Shown here: positions 32,510-44,147 of the stretch, piece after piece | How the letters are laid out: each line of letters begins with the position of its first letter | Numbering within the stretch: the stretch's first letter is position 1 | Source of the DNA: Suillus spraguei | Lineage: Eukaryota > Basidiomycota > Agaricomycetes > Boletales > Suillaceae | NCBI GenBank assembly: GCA_016800925.1 | Contig: JABCPU010000019.1 | Location: forward strand, 1-64,000 | Length of the DNA: 64,000 nucleotides | Direction: 5' to 3' | Made by a program: the position numbers and the translations under genes | The notes under the pieces: generated by a model | Databases searched by the model: none | Told to the model about the DNA's origin: nothing | Seen by the model: only the letters and a program-made list of their open reading frames with translations

Positions 32510-33504
32510 TCATAAATCAAACACGTCGTCATCCTGATCCGTTTGTCCACCTCTTCGTAATTTTGTTGTGTTTGAAGATGACGAGACGTTGTATGTGACA
32601 CCGGATTCATAAGCATTTCGTGCTTTTTGAAGGACACCTGTGGAAGTCAATTAGACATAGGTGACGAGGTATAGAGAAAATCACTACCGCTGCTCGCTAG
32701 TCTAAGCTCAAGTACCGCAGTCTCAAATGCGTCATTATTTCCGAGTTCTTCGAACCCGATAAGACTAAGAATAAATGAGTGACTGAATGACATTGGCACA
32801 AACCCACAAGACATACCGGTCTTTCGAGACCCCATCGATGAAGCACATTAGGCACGGAAGGACTTTAATGGCAAGCTTCTCAACTAGCCATGGCACATTC
32901 TCCACGAACACACGAATAAAACGTGTAGCATAGTATTTCGGCGCGAGTTTCTGATGAGTCCATCAGCAGTCTGGTTTCTTCGAAGCACGAAACATTACTC
33001 ACTGCGAGGTGCTTGTCCATGATCTCGCATCTCCTAAAATTACTATGGTAAAAATGAATCACGCAGTGGGGCTCATTCCTAAAAGCACGATGATGTAGCC
33101 AAGAACGAGACGAGCAGAGTGAGTAACTCACGCACTTATCCGGATGGCTTCTTTCTCGTTCGTGATTTCCATGTATCTCCCATGAGCATTTTCTCTCATT
33201 TCTTTGGCTCTTTGCATTCTGCAGACGTTTATGTCGTTTGTCAGGTGGCGAACACCAATGGAACGCACGACTCACTCGAGCCTGAGCTGCTCCAGGCCCC
33301 GATCTCGCACTGTTGCATCAGCATCGTTCTCTATCTCTGCTTCAAGTTCTGCAAAGATAGCATCGTCGTCTTCTTCATCTTCCTCCCGGAAATCATTGGA
33401 TTCTACGAGACGCGATGCTAGAGAGTTTAACTTTGAATGTATTCTGGTCATGATGAGCTGGAGGAAGTTGCTGTGTGCTCATTTCTGACTCACACATTGT
33501 CCAT
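32510..33504 (-). CDS. PLP1: Phosducin-like thioredoxin-fold protein (Plp1/TXNDC9)
   Basis: Plp1/TXNDC9 assists the CCT chaperonin in folding tubulin and actin. The minus strand gives, exon by exon: HSKLNSLASRLVESNDFREE, an acidic EEDEEDDAIFAELEAEIEND, RENAHGRYMEITNEKEAIR-like helix, then the thioredoxin-fold part CVIHFYHSNFRRCEIMDKHL, FIRVFVENVPWLVEKLAIKV, LPCLMCFIDGVSKDR, LIGFEELGNNDAFETAVLEL, and a tail ending QTDQDDDVFDL at 32510. FRRC-IMDKHL and IKVLP are the conserved family blocks; the thioredoxin CxxC is absent, as expected for the family. The start is uncertain: ATG 33504 with a 50-base intron gives MDNV then IHSKLNS; an ATG at 33451 is the alternative. Divergent from DOM34. Confidence 0.85.
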
Positions 33505-33655
33505 AATTTCCACTACTAACTCTGCAAGCTGTGGATAACGAGGATAATAGCAAGTTCAGTGAACAGTAAGGGCACAAAACGCGATTACTTGTTTAGGGCA
33601 CCTTTTGGGCGTAGCTTCAGCTCCAAGGTTCAAGACTTTACAATCACTCTCCACG
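33505..33655. promoter_or_regulatory. Shared promoter, PLP1 / DOM34
   Basis: 151 bp between divergent start codons. No TATA box seen. Both genes act in protein biogenesis (chaperonin assistance, ribosome rescue), so joint regulation would make sense, but this is inference. Confidence 0.5.
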
Positions 33656-35257
33656 ATGAAGCTTGTCGGTAAATATGTCGACAAAAACGGGTCTGTGAGT
33701 CGTTCAGGATATTGCTTAGTGAATGATCAATTGATTTGAACAGGGCTATGTCAACCTCCGACCCGAGGATGATGAAGATATGTGGCATCTCTACAACATT
33801 ATACAACAAGGTGACCTTGTGCGAGCACCAGCAATTCGGTAGGACATTGACATTTGCGTAATCAGCGACTCCCTTACATGCTAAATATTTGATAGTCGCA
33901 TACAGAATGTATCTGCTACTGGATCTACGGAATCCCATCGTGTCAAGTTGAACCTCACTATCCGGGTCTCCCGAGTCGAATTCTCCTCATCAGGAGCACC
34001 TTCATCGTCATCAGATCAAGCTTTATCTCCTGCAGGATCTTCGTCTGCAGCACCCACAACAACTGCAGCACTTCATATCTCTGGCCCTGTTGCATCTGAA
34101 AATCGACATGTGAAGATGGGCGCGTTTCATACGCTTGACATTGAGAGCAACCGCGATGTACGGATCGAGAAGGTTGATGGATGGGACAGTGTAGCCCTCG
34201 CTCGCGTCGAGGAATCTTGTGTGCCAGGACGCGGCGCAGAGGTAGGCGCAGTTGTATGCGGAGAAGGCACAGCTGCATTTTGTCTCCTTTCACAACACAT
34301 GACACTGGTTACCCATCGGATATCGGTTCCCATCCCGCGCAAGGCTTCTGCTCCTGGAACGTCTCAGTACGAGAAGGCGATGGCGAGATTCTATGCCACA
34401 CTTTATGATGCATTTGTGCGACACATACCCTATACGTCACCTAGTCTGCGGGCAATTGTGTTTGCAAGCCCAGGTTGGGTACGAGAAGGTGTTTTCAATG
34501 CCATGATGACAGAAGCCGGGAGAAGGGGGGACAAAACGTTATCCAAAACTTTGCGAGAAAAGACCGTGAAAGTGCACGTCAGCAGTGCGCACGTCCATAG
34601 TCTAGTTGAAGTTCTCAAGAGTCCAGAGGTAGGCTTTTGGTTTAAGACTTTGTCACATAGGTGTATTTATTGCACTTACAGATCGTTGCACAGCTCAAGG
34701 AAACGAAATTTGCGCGCGAGGGAATAGTCCTTGATAAGTACGCGTGCGCATAGGAGCAGTTGTACTACTAATGCTGATATCTTTTGTCAGGTTCTTCAAG
34801 ATGCTTGGTGTGGATGAGATGCGCGCGTGGTATGGTCCTGATCACGTCCGTTTAGCGGCAGATCGTGGAGCCATAGGGACACTCCTCATCTCCGACGAGC
34901 TTTTCCGGTGAGATGATTGTGTCACACACTGGCATACTGCAGCTCAAGTAATTCGCACAGTGCGAGTGACCCGAAGTTGCGGAAGACATATGTCGAACTC
35001 GTTGAAGGAGTGCAACAAAAGGGTGCAGAAGTTGTCATGTTCTCGAGCATGCACGAGTCTGGTCAACGTATGTGGTTAAACGTGCTTCTGTATATCGTAC
35101 TTATGAGGATACAGAGTTGAATCAACTGACGGGTATTGCTGCAATACTCACATTCCCTCTCGATGTCGAAGTCGTAGAGGCAGAAGAAAGAGAAGCACGA
35201 GAGGAGGAGAGAAGACAACAGGAAACAAAGACGCTGGATGGTGGTGGTGTCGGATGA
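33656..35257 (+). CDS. DOM34: Dom34/pelota, ribosome-rescue factor
   Basis: Dom34 with Hbs1 recognises stalled ribosomes and splits them in no-go and non-stop decay. Exon 1 [13 protein letters not shown] joins [54 protein letters not shown] (the Sm-like N domain). The central domain has [16 protein letters not shown] and [20 protein letters not shown]; the C domain has [33 protein letters not shown], and [20 protein letters not shown] with [12 protein letters not shown], ending with an acidic Glu-rich tail at 35257. The central domain lacks a GGQ, as in all Dom34/pelota proteins, unlike eRF1. A Ser/Ala-rich insert ([20 protein letters not shown]) lengthens the N domain. About seven introns; no frame breaks seen. 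Confidence 0.95.
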
Positions 35258-35337
35258 AGATGTGAGGCGCCATTAAGTCAAATGGGTGGGATTGTTACCA
35301 GGTAAGCTCGTGTGGCTATTTATACCCTACTACATAC

Positions 35338-36279
35338 TCATGTATGTTGGACGCGCTTTTTGTATGCTTCCCAACCAGCAACTTGATACCTCTGAGCTTG
35401 CTTAAGAACCTCCCGTGTATCCACATTTTCACCTTTACCATAAATGCCTCTTCCAACAATGATAACGTCACAACCACTTTCAAAAATGACTTGCTCTGGA
35501 GTGCGGTATTGCTGACCCATAGCATCGCCTGTGACATCTAAGCCTACTCCTGGCGCAAGGACCAAGAAATCTTCCTCCGCGATGTTGTCGGTATCAGATG
35601 CACCGATACCCTCCATGCGATGTTGAGCTATGAAGCCGATGACAAAATCCCTGCGAGCTCGAGCCATACGAACTGCATCTTCTGTATATGACCCAGTGGT
35701 CAATGCACCCTTAGAGCTCATTTCTGCCAGGAGTATGAGTCCCCGATCTTTGGGAATACCAACCGAGGCGAGGCCAGTGATAATCGATGGCCCGGGAACA
35801 GCATGAGCGTTGGTGATATGAGCCCAGTCCGCAATCTTGTAGATCCCTTTTGAATACTGTAATGCCACAGTATTTCCTAAGAATCGTAATGTTCAGTGAG
35901 CTGTCATCCGAAATCTGCAACATCTTACCTATGTCGGCGAATTTGCGATCCTCGAATATCAAGAATCTGTGCCTTTCACTAAGCTCTCGGAGGCGCTCAA
36001 TCACAGTCGCGTCAAAATCTTCCAGTACATCAATGTGGGTCTTTCGGTATGGCCATAAGCATCAAGCGAGAGTTCTAAAGAAGTAACAGATGCCTTTATA
36101 AGACAAACATGAGGACCGACTGCCTCAATGATGTCAAAGAAGTCTTTGGATTTAGTCACGTCGACGCTAACAGAGAGATTTGACTGCTTTTCCTCCATGA
36201 CTGCGAGCAAAGCCCTCGCGGCTTTGTTGGCATGTTTTTTCGCTCGCTCGTTGTATGTCTGGAGATGAGGAGACGACAT
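35338..36279 (-). CDS. URA3: Orotidine 5'-phosphate decarboxylase
   Basis: Last step of de novo UMP synthesis in the cytosol. ATG 36279 reads [63 protein letters not shown]; then [30 protein letters not shown] and VGRGIYG near the C-terminus, with the stop at 35338. The catalytic Lys-Asp array lies in [10 protein letters not shown] (D-x-K-xx-D), and the phosphate-binding GRGIYG is present. The long loop [20 protein letters not shown] is the fungal type. Two introns: a normal one at about 35877-35927 and one at 36041-36093 that keeps [13 protein letters not shown] in frame only if the donor is GC (AAG/GCATCT). Divergent from PUS7, 110 bp apart. Confidence 0.95.
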
Positions 36280-36389
36280 GATGGTCACTAGCAGGACAAG
36301 TTTGATTTCAAATCTATGATAATCAGGGATAATTTTGGGTTTGCTATCTTATCTATTCTCAGGCTTTTTGACTGTTCTCGATCAACCAA
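36280..36389. promoter_or_regulatory. Shared promoter, URA3 / PUS7
   Basis: Only 110 bp lies between the divergent start codons of URA3 and PUS7, so the 5' UTRs and core promoters must nearly touch. AT-rich with a short TTTCAAATCTATGATAATC stretch. One gene makes UMP, the other isomerises uridine in RNA, which is probably coincidence. Confidence 0.5.
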
Positions 36390-39300
36390 ATGTCGTCTGC
36401 AGCTGTCCGGGAACGTGAAGACGACGCAGAACTTGCTCGTTCACCCAAACGCACCAAACTCGACGAGCTAACCGATGGGCCCATCGTCGCAGATACCTCT
36501 CCGCTCACGAGTGCGGCTCTTGCTATTACAGACTCAAAAGAGGGCTCCTCAGCAATTACAACTGAAAGCGTCCTTCCTCCTAGCCATACTCTCCTAGGCA
36601 TAGCACCTACATTCTCATCGAACGGCCTTCGTCAGGTCCTTCAGACCGATGTTGGGATTTCCGAGTATATAAGCCGGGACGTTCCTCCCATCAGCGGCAT
36701 CATAAAACAACGGTAAGTGTTCGCATTTATGGTGGAACTGCAACTAGACATCAATATGTCATAGGTTCACAGACTTCTTGGTGTTCGAAGTGAATCAAGA
36801 TAATCAGGTTATTCATCTCAAGTCGTTGGACACGCCAGAGTCATCTTCGAAGAAGGGAAAGGATAACAACGAGGGAAGTTCTAGCACTGCCGTTGCTGAG
36901 GCCTCGATGGCCCAATCCCAGGAGCTAGTTACCAACCTTGAGTTGAATACTGCAGAGGAACCGTCTGCTGACACTGAAGCAAAGGGCAAAGATGATTCCA
37001 CTCCGGCGGACACACCTTGGAATGATCAATTCGCAGAAAAACTGGCTCCGTATCTCACCGAGGCTTCTATCGACCAATTGAAAACGATGTTCCTCGAAGG
37101 ACGCGAGCCTCCGAGAATGACCGACAGCGGTTGGGGAGGTCGAATTACCAAAACCACCGAGGACGGTATTGAAACCCCAGATACCGTGAAGCCATCAGAA
37201 GAAGTGGATACATCGCAGAACGATGACACAGTGAAAAGAGGAAAGAACCGAGGCGGTCGCGGTGACCGCGGTGGTCGTGGTGGCCGTGGACGAGGTCGGG
37301 GTGGCCGGCAGGGAGGAGACAGAGAAGATCACAGAAAAGTTCTCAGCAAGGTAAGACGAAATGAGAAAGCTCTCTTGCCATCAATCCTCAACCCCTTGGC
37401 AGCCGATTTCCTCCAAGACGGATCGGACGGCTCTGCATCAAGTTGTTCGAGAGTTATTCGGCGGAAAGCTTGACAGCGAGACGGACATGTCGACCCCTGC
37501 TGGGGACAATGGATCTCGCATAGTTATAAAATGGTCACGCCATGGTGGTGGTCGGGGTGGTGGTCGGGGTGGTCGTGGTGGTATGCTTCACCATCTGTTA
37601 TAAGGGATCTCTTCTGATATGATATCTTTGTAGGTCGAGGCGACCGCTCAGACAGGGGAAATCATCCTCCTTATATTCATTTCACTCTCCAGAAAACAAA
37701 CCGTGATACCCAAGACGCTCTCGGCTACTTATCACGTACTCTCCATGTAAACATAAAAGACTTGGCTGTTGCAGGGACAAAAGACAAACGCGGTGTCACT
37801 GTCCAGCGCGTGTCGTTGCGACGCGGGAACAAAACTGTGGAGGATGTATGGAAATCTGCGAATCAATCTAACAGGCGGTCGGTGCAAGAGATACTATCCC
37901 AGCGTGGCGACCGTGGAGTCAGAATAGCGGATTTCAATTATCGCAAGGCTGGTTTAGAGCTTGGCATGCTGAAAGGAAATGCCTTCGTTATCACACTTCG
38001 GTATGTTTCAAGTGGTATTGCTCTGAGGTTTGGTTGACAAGGTTACGAAGTAATGTTCAGGTAGAAAATGTTGAAACTCTTGACCGTGCCATGAACTCGA
38101 TCAAGCATAAAGGGTTCATCAATTATTACGGTGAGTTTGATATCCAGCAAACTACTGATTCGTCTGAAATACAACTCCAGGAATGCAGCGCTTTGGGACG
38201 GCCGCGGTGCCAACTCACTCCATTGGCTTGGCAATTCTGAAGTCTGATTGGCACAAAGCTGTCTCCCTCATCCTCCAGAATCGGCCTGGAGAACACCCTG
38301 AAGTTGTCGCAGCCCGTGATGCGTGGTTGGTGGATGGTAATTTGGATCGTGCCCTGGCTTTAATGCCCAGACGGGTGGTTGCGGAGCGCTGCATTCTCGA
38401 GAGCTACAAGAAACAAGGTGGAGAAACCAGGAACGCGATGGGCGCCCTGTCTACGGTATGTCAAGAGTTTGTTTGAGGAATTATTCATGTAGTTCAACTC
38501 AGATTCCTCGAAACTTGCGGCTCATGTATGTCCATGCATACCAATCCTACGTGTGGAATGCCATCGTTTCAGAGCGAATTCGCATACATGGTGCTGACAA
38601 AGCGGTACCTGGTGATCTCGTCTTCGAGAGCGAGCCGGCCGCCAAGGGAGGGAGTGGAGAGAACGATGAGATGGAAGTGGACGATGATGTGGGTAATGAG
38701 GAGCAAGCCATGACAGAAGGAAAAGGTTGGTTCCTTTTCTGTTGTTTTATGTTCTTCTAATTGAAGATTTGTCATTCAGGTATGAGCTCCCGTGAGCGCA
38801 AGAAAGCTGCCAAAGCTGCTTATGTGGCACCCAGTATCAAAATACTCACTGAGGAAGATGCCCACCGGTACTCGATATTCGACGTAGTCATGCCCCTCCC
38901 AGGTAGAGATGTTGATTACCCAGGCGGCACGCTCGGGGAGCGCTATCGGGAATTCCTGCGCTTGGATGGGCTCGACCCGGATAACTTCATCCGCAAACAA
39001 AAGTACGCCAGACCAGTCCTGCCGTAAGCGAAACTAACAGATCATCACCAGAGAGTACACTCTTAACGGCTCTTACCGAAAAATCCTCCAGGTTCCAAAA
39101 GATCTCTCATGGGCTACACTGAGGTACACGGACCCAGATGTCCCGCTTGCGCAAGCAGACGAAGACAAGCTCCTCGGATTTGACCCACCAGTTGTCGTCG
39201 ACGATGGGAAATTTTCCGCGCTTCAGATCACATTGACACTTGGGACGGCCGCGTATGCCACGATGGCGTTGCGAGAGGTCACGAAGACTGAGACAAGTTC

Positions 39301-39424
39301 ACATTTCCAGACTGGTCTTACTCAGGCCTCTGAAGACCAGCAGTTCCGAGGTGTAGTAGCAGGAGATGTTGCCGAATTGGACGATGACACAGAGATGGAA
39401 GCATCGAATACGTTAGATTCATAG
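36390..39424 (+). CDS. PUS7: Pus7, TruD-family pseudouridine synthase
   Basis: Converts U to pseudouridine in tRNAs, U2 snRNA, rRNA and mRNA. ATG 36390. N-terminal motif [20 protein letters not shown] then [11 protein letters not shown]. The catalytic motif is [14 protein letters not shown], its Asp being the nucleophile. Further TruD blocks: [40 protein letters not shown] and [15 protein letters not shown]. Ends at TAG 39424. Two Arg-Gly-Gly tracts interrupt the protein between the first block and the catalytic motif: [20 protein letters not shown] (near 37260-37320) and [13 protein letters not shown] (near 37540-37580). Both sit in the disordered insert that follows QVIHLKS. A second acidic insert ([14 protein letters not shown]) precedes VVMPLPG. 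Yeast Pus7 lacks such RGG tracts as far as I recall. About nine introns, no frame breaks seen. Confidence 0.93.
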
Positions 39425-39760
39425 CAGCAGAAAGTCTTGTGTAGTAGTGTCTTTGAGGTGTGGGGGATTATTGGTACCCCCTTTCGGGGAAAGTACCCAC
39501 GCAGCTGATCACCAGTGCACACTGTGATGATGATCAGATGAACTGCGATGCAGCCGCACAGCCTACATACAGCCTCAGCACATTTCATCGAGTTCTAAAC
39601 ACTCTTGGTACATTATTACTTGCAGCTGGTTTGCGAGTCACTTTTCCCATTAACTGAACTCCCGTCATTTAAATCGCCATTTTTGACGTGACCTATCATA
39701 TTCACCGTTCAACGCGGGTCGTGGATATTATCCTCTAAGCTTGTGCCTCGGAAACAGAAT
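39425..39760. other. Intergenic, no gene seen
   Basis: 336 bp between the PUS7 stop and the MFS start, on the same strand. A CGTTCAACGCGG stretch near 39707 is all that stands out. Confidence 0.4.
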
Positions 39761-41609
39761 ATGGGGAAAGTAGAACGTATAGTTTTTCTGTCGCTCATTC
39801 TTGATCTCTTTGGTGAGTGAATGTGCTCAGTTTTGAAAAATGTCTTAACTTGAAGCCTTGGCAAAGCCTTTACAATCCCCCTACCCTTGTTTCCTCGCAT
39901 AATCCAGTGGTATACGGTGGTGAGTGCCCCATGTCATGTGTCTCCAGTTCCGATTCAGTGATTATGTAGAGAGAAATCTCCGACCCCAATGGCCTCCTCT
40001 CCAGAACACTGTGGTTTGTTTCGGCGGTGCGAGGCATCTTCTATAAACCACTACAAAATTCCAAGAGATGGGATGTGGTTTTCCTTGGTTGGTCTAGTTT
40101 AAGCCATACGACAAGGTTCATGGTGATCTGATAATTCCTTGAAGGTGGTCTGATGGGTTCTGCTTTCTCGTACGTCTCCGAGTCACGTTCCCAGTTGCAC
40201 TCACTTGGTATTTGCAGCACTTTACAGTTCTTGGTATCGCCGCACATAGGATCCTTCTCCGATAAGTATGGGCGCAGGAACGTCCTTTTGGTTAGTATGA
40301 TAGGAAATATATTGTCTGCGCTCATGTGAGTGCTGAAGTCATCTTATCATCAAGTTCCTGAACCTATTTCCGATTCGCCAGTTGGATCCAGTCCACCACT
40401 TTTGCTTCTTACATGCTTTCCCGCGTCATTGGGGGTCTTAGTGAAGGCAACGTGCAGCTTGCTACGTCAGTTCTTCGTCATAATCCAGGAACTGGAGCTA
40501 ACCGTTATTATTAACAGCGCCATCCTCTCGGATGTTTCAACACCCAAGAACCGATCTAAGGCCCTTGCCCACGTTGGGATCGCGTTTGCTATCTGTTTCT
40601 GTATTGGGCCTCCAATCGGTGCCTATTTCGCTTCGAGGCCAGTTCCCCTATCTTTAGGGTCTCTACAAATGGAATTGAATGTCTACGCGGTCCCGGCAAT
40701 ATTGACGCTCGTGCTGCTTGTCGCAGAGACCTTGTTCCTGATAGTTGCTCTTCCCGAGACCCGAAATACCCAGCCTGGCAAGCGCGATAACGATGATCTT
40801 CTAGAAGCCCATGTCAACGAGAAGTCGAAGACTGCTTCCATGGTGCGGAGTGTACAAGAGAGGACTGAACTTCTACGGGTCTTGCGCAAGCTCCATTTCC
40901 TTTTCTTAGGAATTTTCTCAGGCGTGGAATTCACCCTGACTTTCCTTACCTTCGATTGTGCGTGAACGTTAAAATACTTCCTAAATGTGCGCTCAAATTC
41001 CAATAAACAGTGTTTGATTGGAATAACACACAGAACGGAGCATTAATTGGCTCCATTGGCATTATCAGTGCTCTTTTACAGGGAGGATACGTCCGTCGTG
41101 CTATCTCCAAAGTAGGAGAGGGGAAAATGGCACAACGAGGGGTCACAAGCTGCGCACTGGGCCTCATGTTCCTAGCCATCCTGCCTCACTTCGTGTCCAC
41201 CCAGCCAAAGATTGCCGTTGGACTACTTCGAGCCGCAGCGGTCTGCCTGGCTTTCACTTCCGCGACAGTCGTAAGCTCGCTTACTGCACACGCCTCCCTT
41301 CAGTGTGACGAAGGCTTCGATAAAGATACGGGAAAACCCGTAGCCGAACACCCTGAGTTGGCCAAGGGCAAGGCACTAGGTGAATTCCGATCATCAGGTC
41401 AGCTGGGTCGTGCAATAGGGCCGTTGCTTGGTAAGCTTTTAAGTTATGTCAAAAAGGTGCAAAGGCTGACTGACTGCTGCTTGTCAGCATGCGCTTCATA
41501 TTGGACCTTCGGGCCGTCCATTACTTATGCTGTGAGCGGAATAGCTATGATGACTTTATCAGCGTCCATGAGATCCGTCGTCATCTTACCGGATAAAACA
41601 TCACGATGA
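39761..41609 (+). CDS. MFSD10/tetracycline-resistance-like MFS transporter
   Basis: Twelve-segment carrier of the DHA/TETRAN group. ATG 39761 MGKVERIVFLSLILDLF joins AFTIPLPLFPRIIQWYTV. The MFS signature between segments 2 and 3 is IGSFSDKYGRRNVLLVSMIG. Later blocks: MLSRVIGGLSEGNVQLATAI, SDVSTPKNRSKALAHVGIAF, AICFCIGPPIGAYF, SGVEFTLTFLTFDLFDWNNT, GSIGIISALLQGGYVRR, and AKGKALGEFRSSGQLGRAIG near the end. The layout follows animal MFSD10 and its fungal relatives, which sit in internal membranes or at the cell surface; substrate unknown. Seven or so introns of about 50 bases all keep frame. Stop at 41609. Confidence 0.85.
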
Positions 41610-42253
41610 GTAAGCAAGGACGACTTTTGACCCTGTCTCGCAATCTTTTAGACCAATGGACCCCTTCAATAATAGTTTATTTCACTAGTTTATTTGCTAA
41701 TTGAACGACAAACGAGTGTCTGCCGGAGTGCAAAAATTACAAACAAAAATATGTTGATATCGAGCATCACTCCAAGCGGGAGATGTGAGGTTCTCTTTCT
41801 TGCTGTTTACTTTCCCTCGCGAGTCTCGGTACCGCTCGTGTTTCACTAAGAGTGCACAAACCTTACTTGACGGTTTGTCGTGAACACCATTTGATGACTG
41901 ATATCACATTTGAGCACGGACTTGAAAACATATATTTAGATTCAGAACATTCTAATTTAATGCTGCGGCCTGCGGGATTTTGCACGCAGACCACTCAGCA
42001 TATGATTGTCATCAATATATAAATAGAACTTGTTGAATAATTGTAAAATGGAGAATAGTTCCAATGTTTCCGCTGTGTACGAATTATCATGAGGCCATGT
42101 CCCATGCAGTATATACGTAGAAATGATCATTCAAAAGCAGAATCTGGTGTCTAAACGCTTTCCACAGTCGTAGGTGAAGCAGGGTTTAGTAATAGCTTTT
42201 TTACTAGAGTAGTGTAAGTAGTATGAAATAAAGTCAAATGTCTCATCGTAATG
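41610..42253. other. Convergent intergenic region, no gene
   Basis: 644 bp between two convergent stops. AT-rich, with several AATAAA-like stretches compatible with poly(A) signals. No supported frame. Confidence 0.45.
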
Positions 42254-43908
42254 CTATGAGTTTTGCTGTTCGAGATCAATAAGCGGACTCGAAGACGAAT
42301 GCGGAAGACGGTTCTCCAACTGTGGCCGAGGTGATTGAGAGCAACCTTGATGAAATTCGCCTGATTCATCCCCAACTCTGCTTTCAGCTCCTTGCCAAAG
42401 CTTCTCAGGGGGTAACTGGGAAAAGGGAGGTAAATTCCGTCCAGAAGATGGTTGTGGGGGCGGGCTGCGCATGGAAATGTCTATATTCTGGGACTGGGTA
42501 AAGATAGCCGGGAGGAAGAACATGACACCCCTAGATCGTTGCCGCCGGCTACGAGATGGCGCGCGTGGTAATGCGGGTGGCTCTCGTGATAGACTCAAAT
42601 AACCTGTGGCACGATCCCGTACGCGACGCATAGTATCAAGAAAGGATGATGGCGCGCGATAACTCGGAGTCGAAAATATGTCCACAGGAGGTGAATCAGG
42701 GAGTGCAGGTGAGTCCGCTCTCAACTCGAAGGGAAGGGGAAGTAATGAAACATGTTCGTCGTCCAATGGTGACTGAAGAGCGGAGTCCACGGGAGATGAT
42801 GGTTGCGTAGAAGCACCAGATGCTGGAAGGAAGGACCACCGCATGTCGATGTGCCAGCGCCCATTACGCTGAGTCCATCTAGGCAAAAGGACATCATATC
42901 CTCCAATTCTCCTGAGGCTATACTTCCGTTGCTTGCTAGGGAAGGCGAGCTTGTACATGCCATAAACTAGTATGGCCAAACCCAACCACATCAATCCTTT
43001 GCCCCACGTACTCAAAAAGCTAATGAAGGCCGCATCGTCGGCATGCCAGCTGCTGCCGTAATAATGGGCGAAAAAAGAATGAGGAGCTTCTTCTGGTTTA
43101 GCGTTTTTGCCGTAAAGAGATTTTGGGAGGATTCGAACATCTCCTGGTTCATAGGATGTAATAGGATGTGACGCAGTGTAAAGGCTGTACTGAATGGAGA
43201 GGAACATGGGTCCTGTGGAGAACATCACGGTGGGATAGTTTAATATCCAAGAATGGTCAAATGTGACAAGGTTGTGGATGGTTTGGGATAGGAAAGGATG
43301 GCCCTTTGCCGCAAACATGAGGTCATTGGAAACGCCGACGGGTATGGTCTTGGGTAAAATGACGGGAAATATCAATAACGGATCCAGTGGTCGCAGGCAT
43401 CCAACGTCAAGGTCGAGATATATTCCTCCATAGTGATAAAGGACAAAATAACGAATAGCATCAGCTCGTTGAATCGTGAAATCGTAGTTGTCAAACGTGT
43501 CGAGAAACCAGGAGTAGTGCTCTGCGATGAACTCGCGGGAGCTGGCATCAGTCCAGAGCATGTAGTCACTGTTGGAATAATGATAAGCACTACAGGAAGC
43601 GGAGATGAAACGGATACGGACTAGTCGGGCATCATGTTTCGACATGCCTCAGAGAGGCGTTTCCAGTCAGCTGGAAGTGTCTCTGACTTCCAAGTCTGAT
43701 GGATGATACGAGGTATCTTCTCAAGCTTTCCATGTTCCGTTGCATTCCAGCGAGTTGTATTGCCTAATACTGGCACCTCCCTGTCTGAAAGATATGCTGC
43801 GGTATTGATGTAAAGGTAGTAGGAGATGGAAGACAAGACGACGACAGTGCCGAATAGAACGAGAGCGAGGAGGATGAGTAAAATATAAATTGCACGTCGT
43901 TTAGCCAT
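42254..43908 (-). CDS. GT32 glycosyltransferase, SUR1/CSG1-like
   Basis: Type II membrane protein of about 530 residues. MAKRRAIYILLILLALVLFG and the next fifteen residues form the N-terminal anchor. After a luminal stem, IPRIIHQTWKSETLP begins the GT32 fold; YDYMLWTDASSREFIAEHY joins across a short intron (about 43572-43626). The DxD metal/sugar site is in YGGIYLDLDVGC near residue 148. SWILNYPTVMFSTGPMF and HYYGSSWH follow, then a second hydrophobic segment MWLGLAILVYGMYKLAF. The layout, GT32 domain between two membrane segments, is that of Sur1/Csh1, which add mannose to inositol phosphorylceramide in the Golgi. A cytosolic tail of about 240 residues, Ser/Pro-rich, is much longer than in yeast. 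The OCH1 group is the alternative, less likely because of the C-terminal membrane segment. Confidence 0.85.
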
Positions 43909-44147
43909 GAAGCTCTTGACGGGGAGGGGAGGAAAAAGAGAGCGAAGAGGAGAAACTTGCTAAACAAGAACCTAACCGAGAACAGAAAGTCGATTTCACC
44001 TTTGCCGAATTTGGACTGTGATTAAATAGAATAGGTGTCAACGTTTAAGTAATCCTAGAACTACTAGTAGTATCATATAGGCCCCATAGCCTCACGCCCA
44101 GACTATATCTCCATCAGTATCACGGACTACGGGCGGTTTCATGAGAG

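Noticed and set aside
43120..43145. GTTCGAATCC-like tRNA B box on the minus strand
   Set aside because: It lies within the coding frame of the GT32 gene, and no A box or acceptor stem is found.
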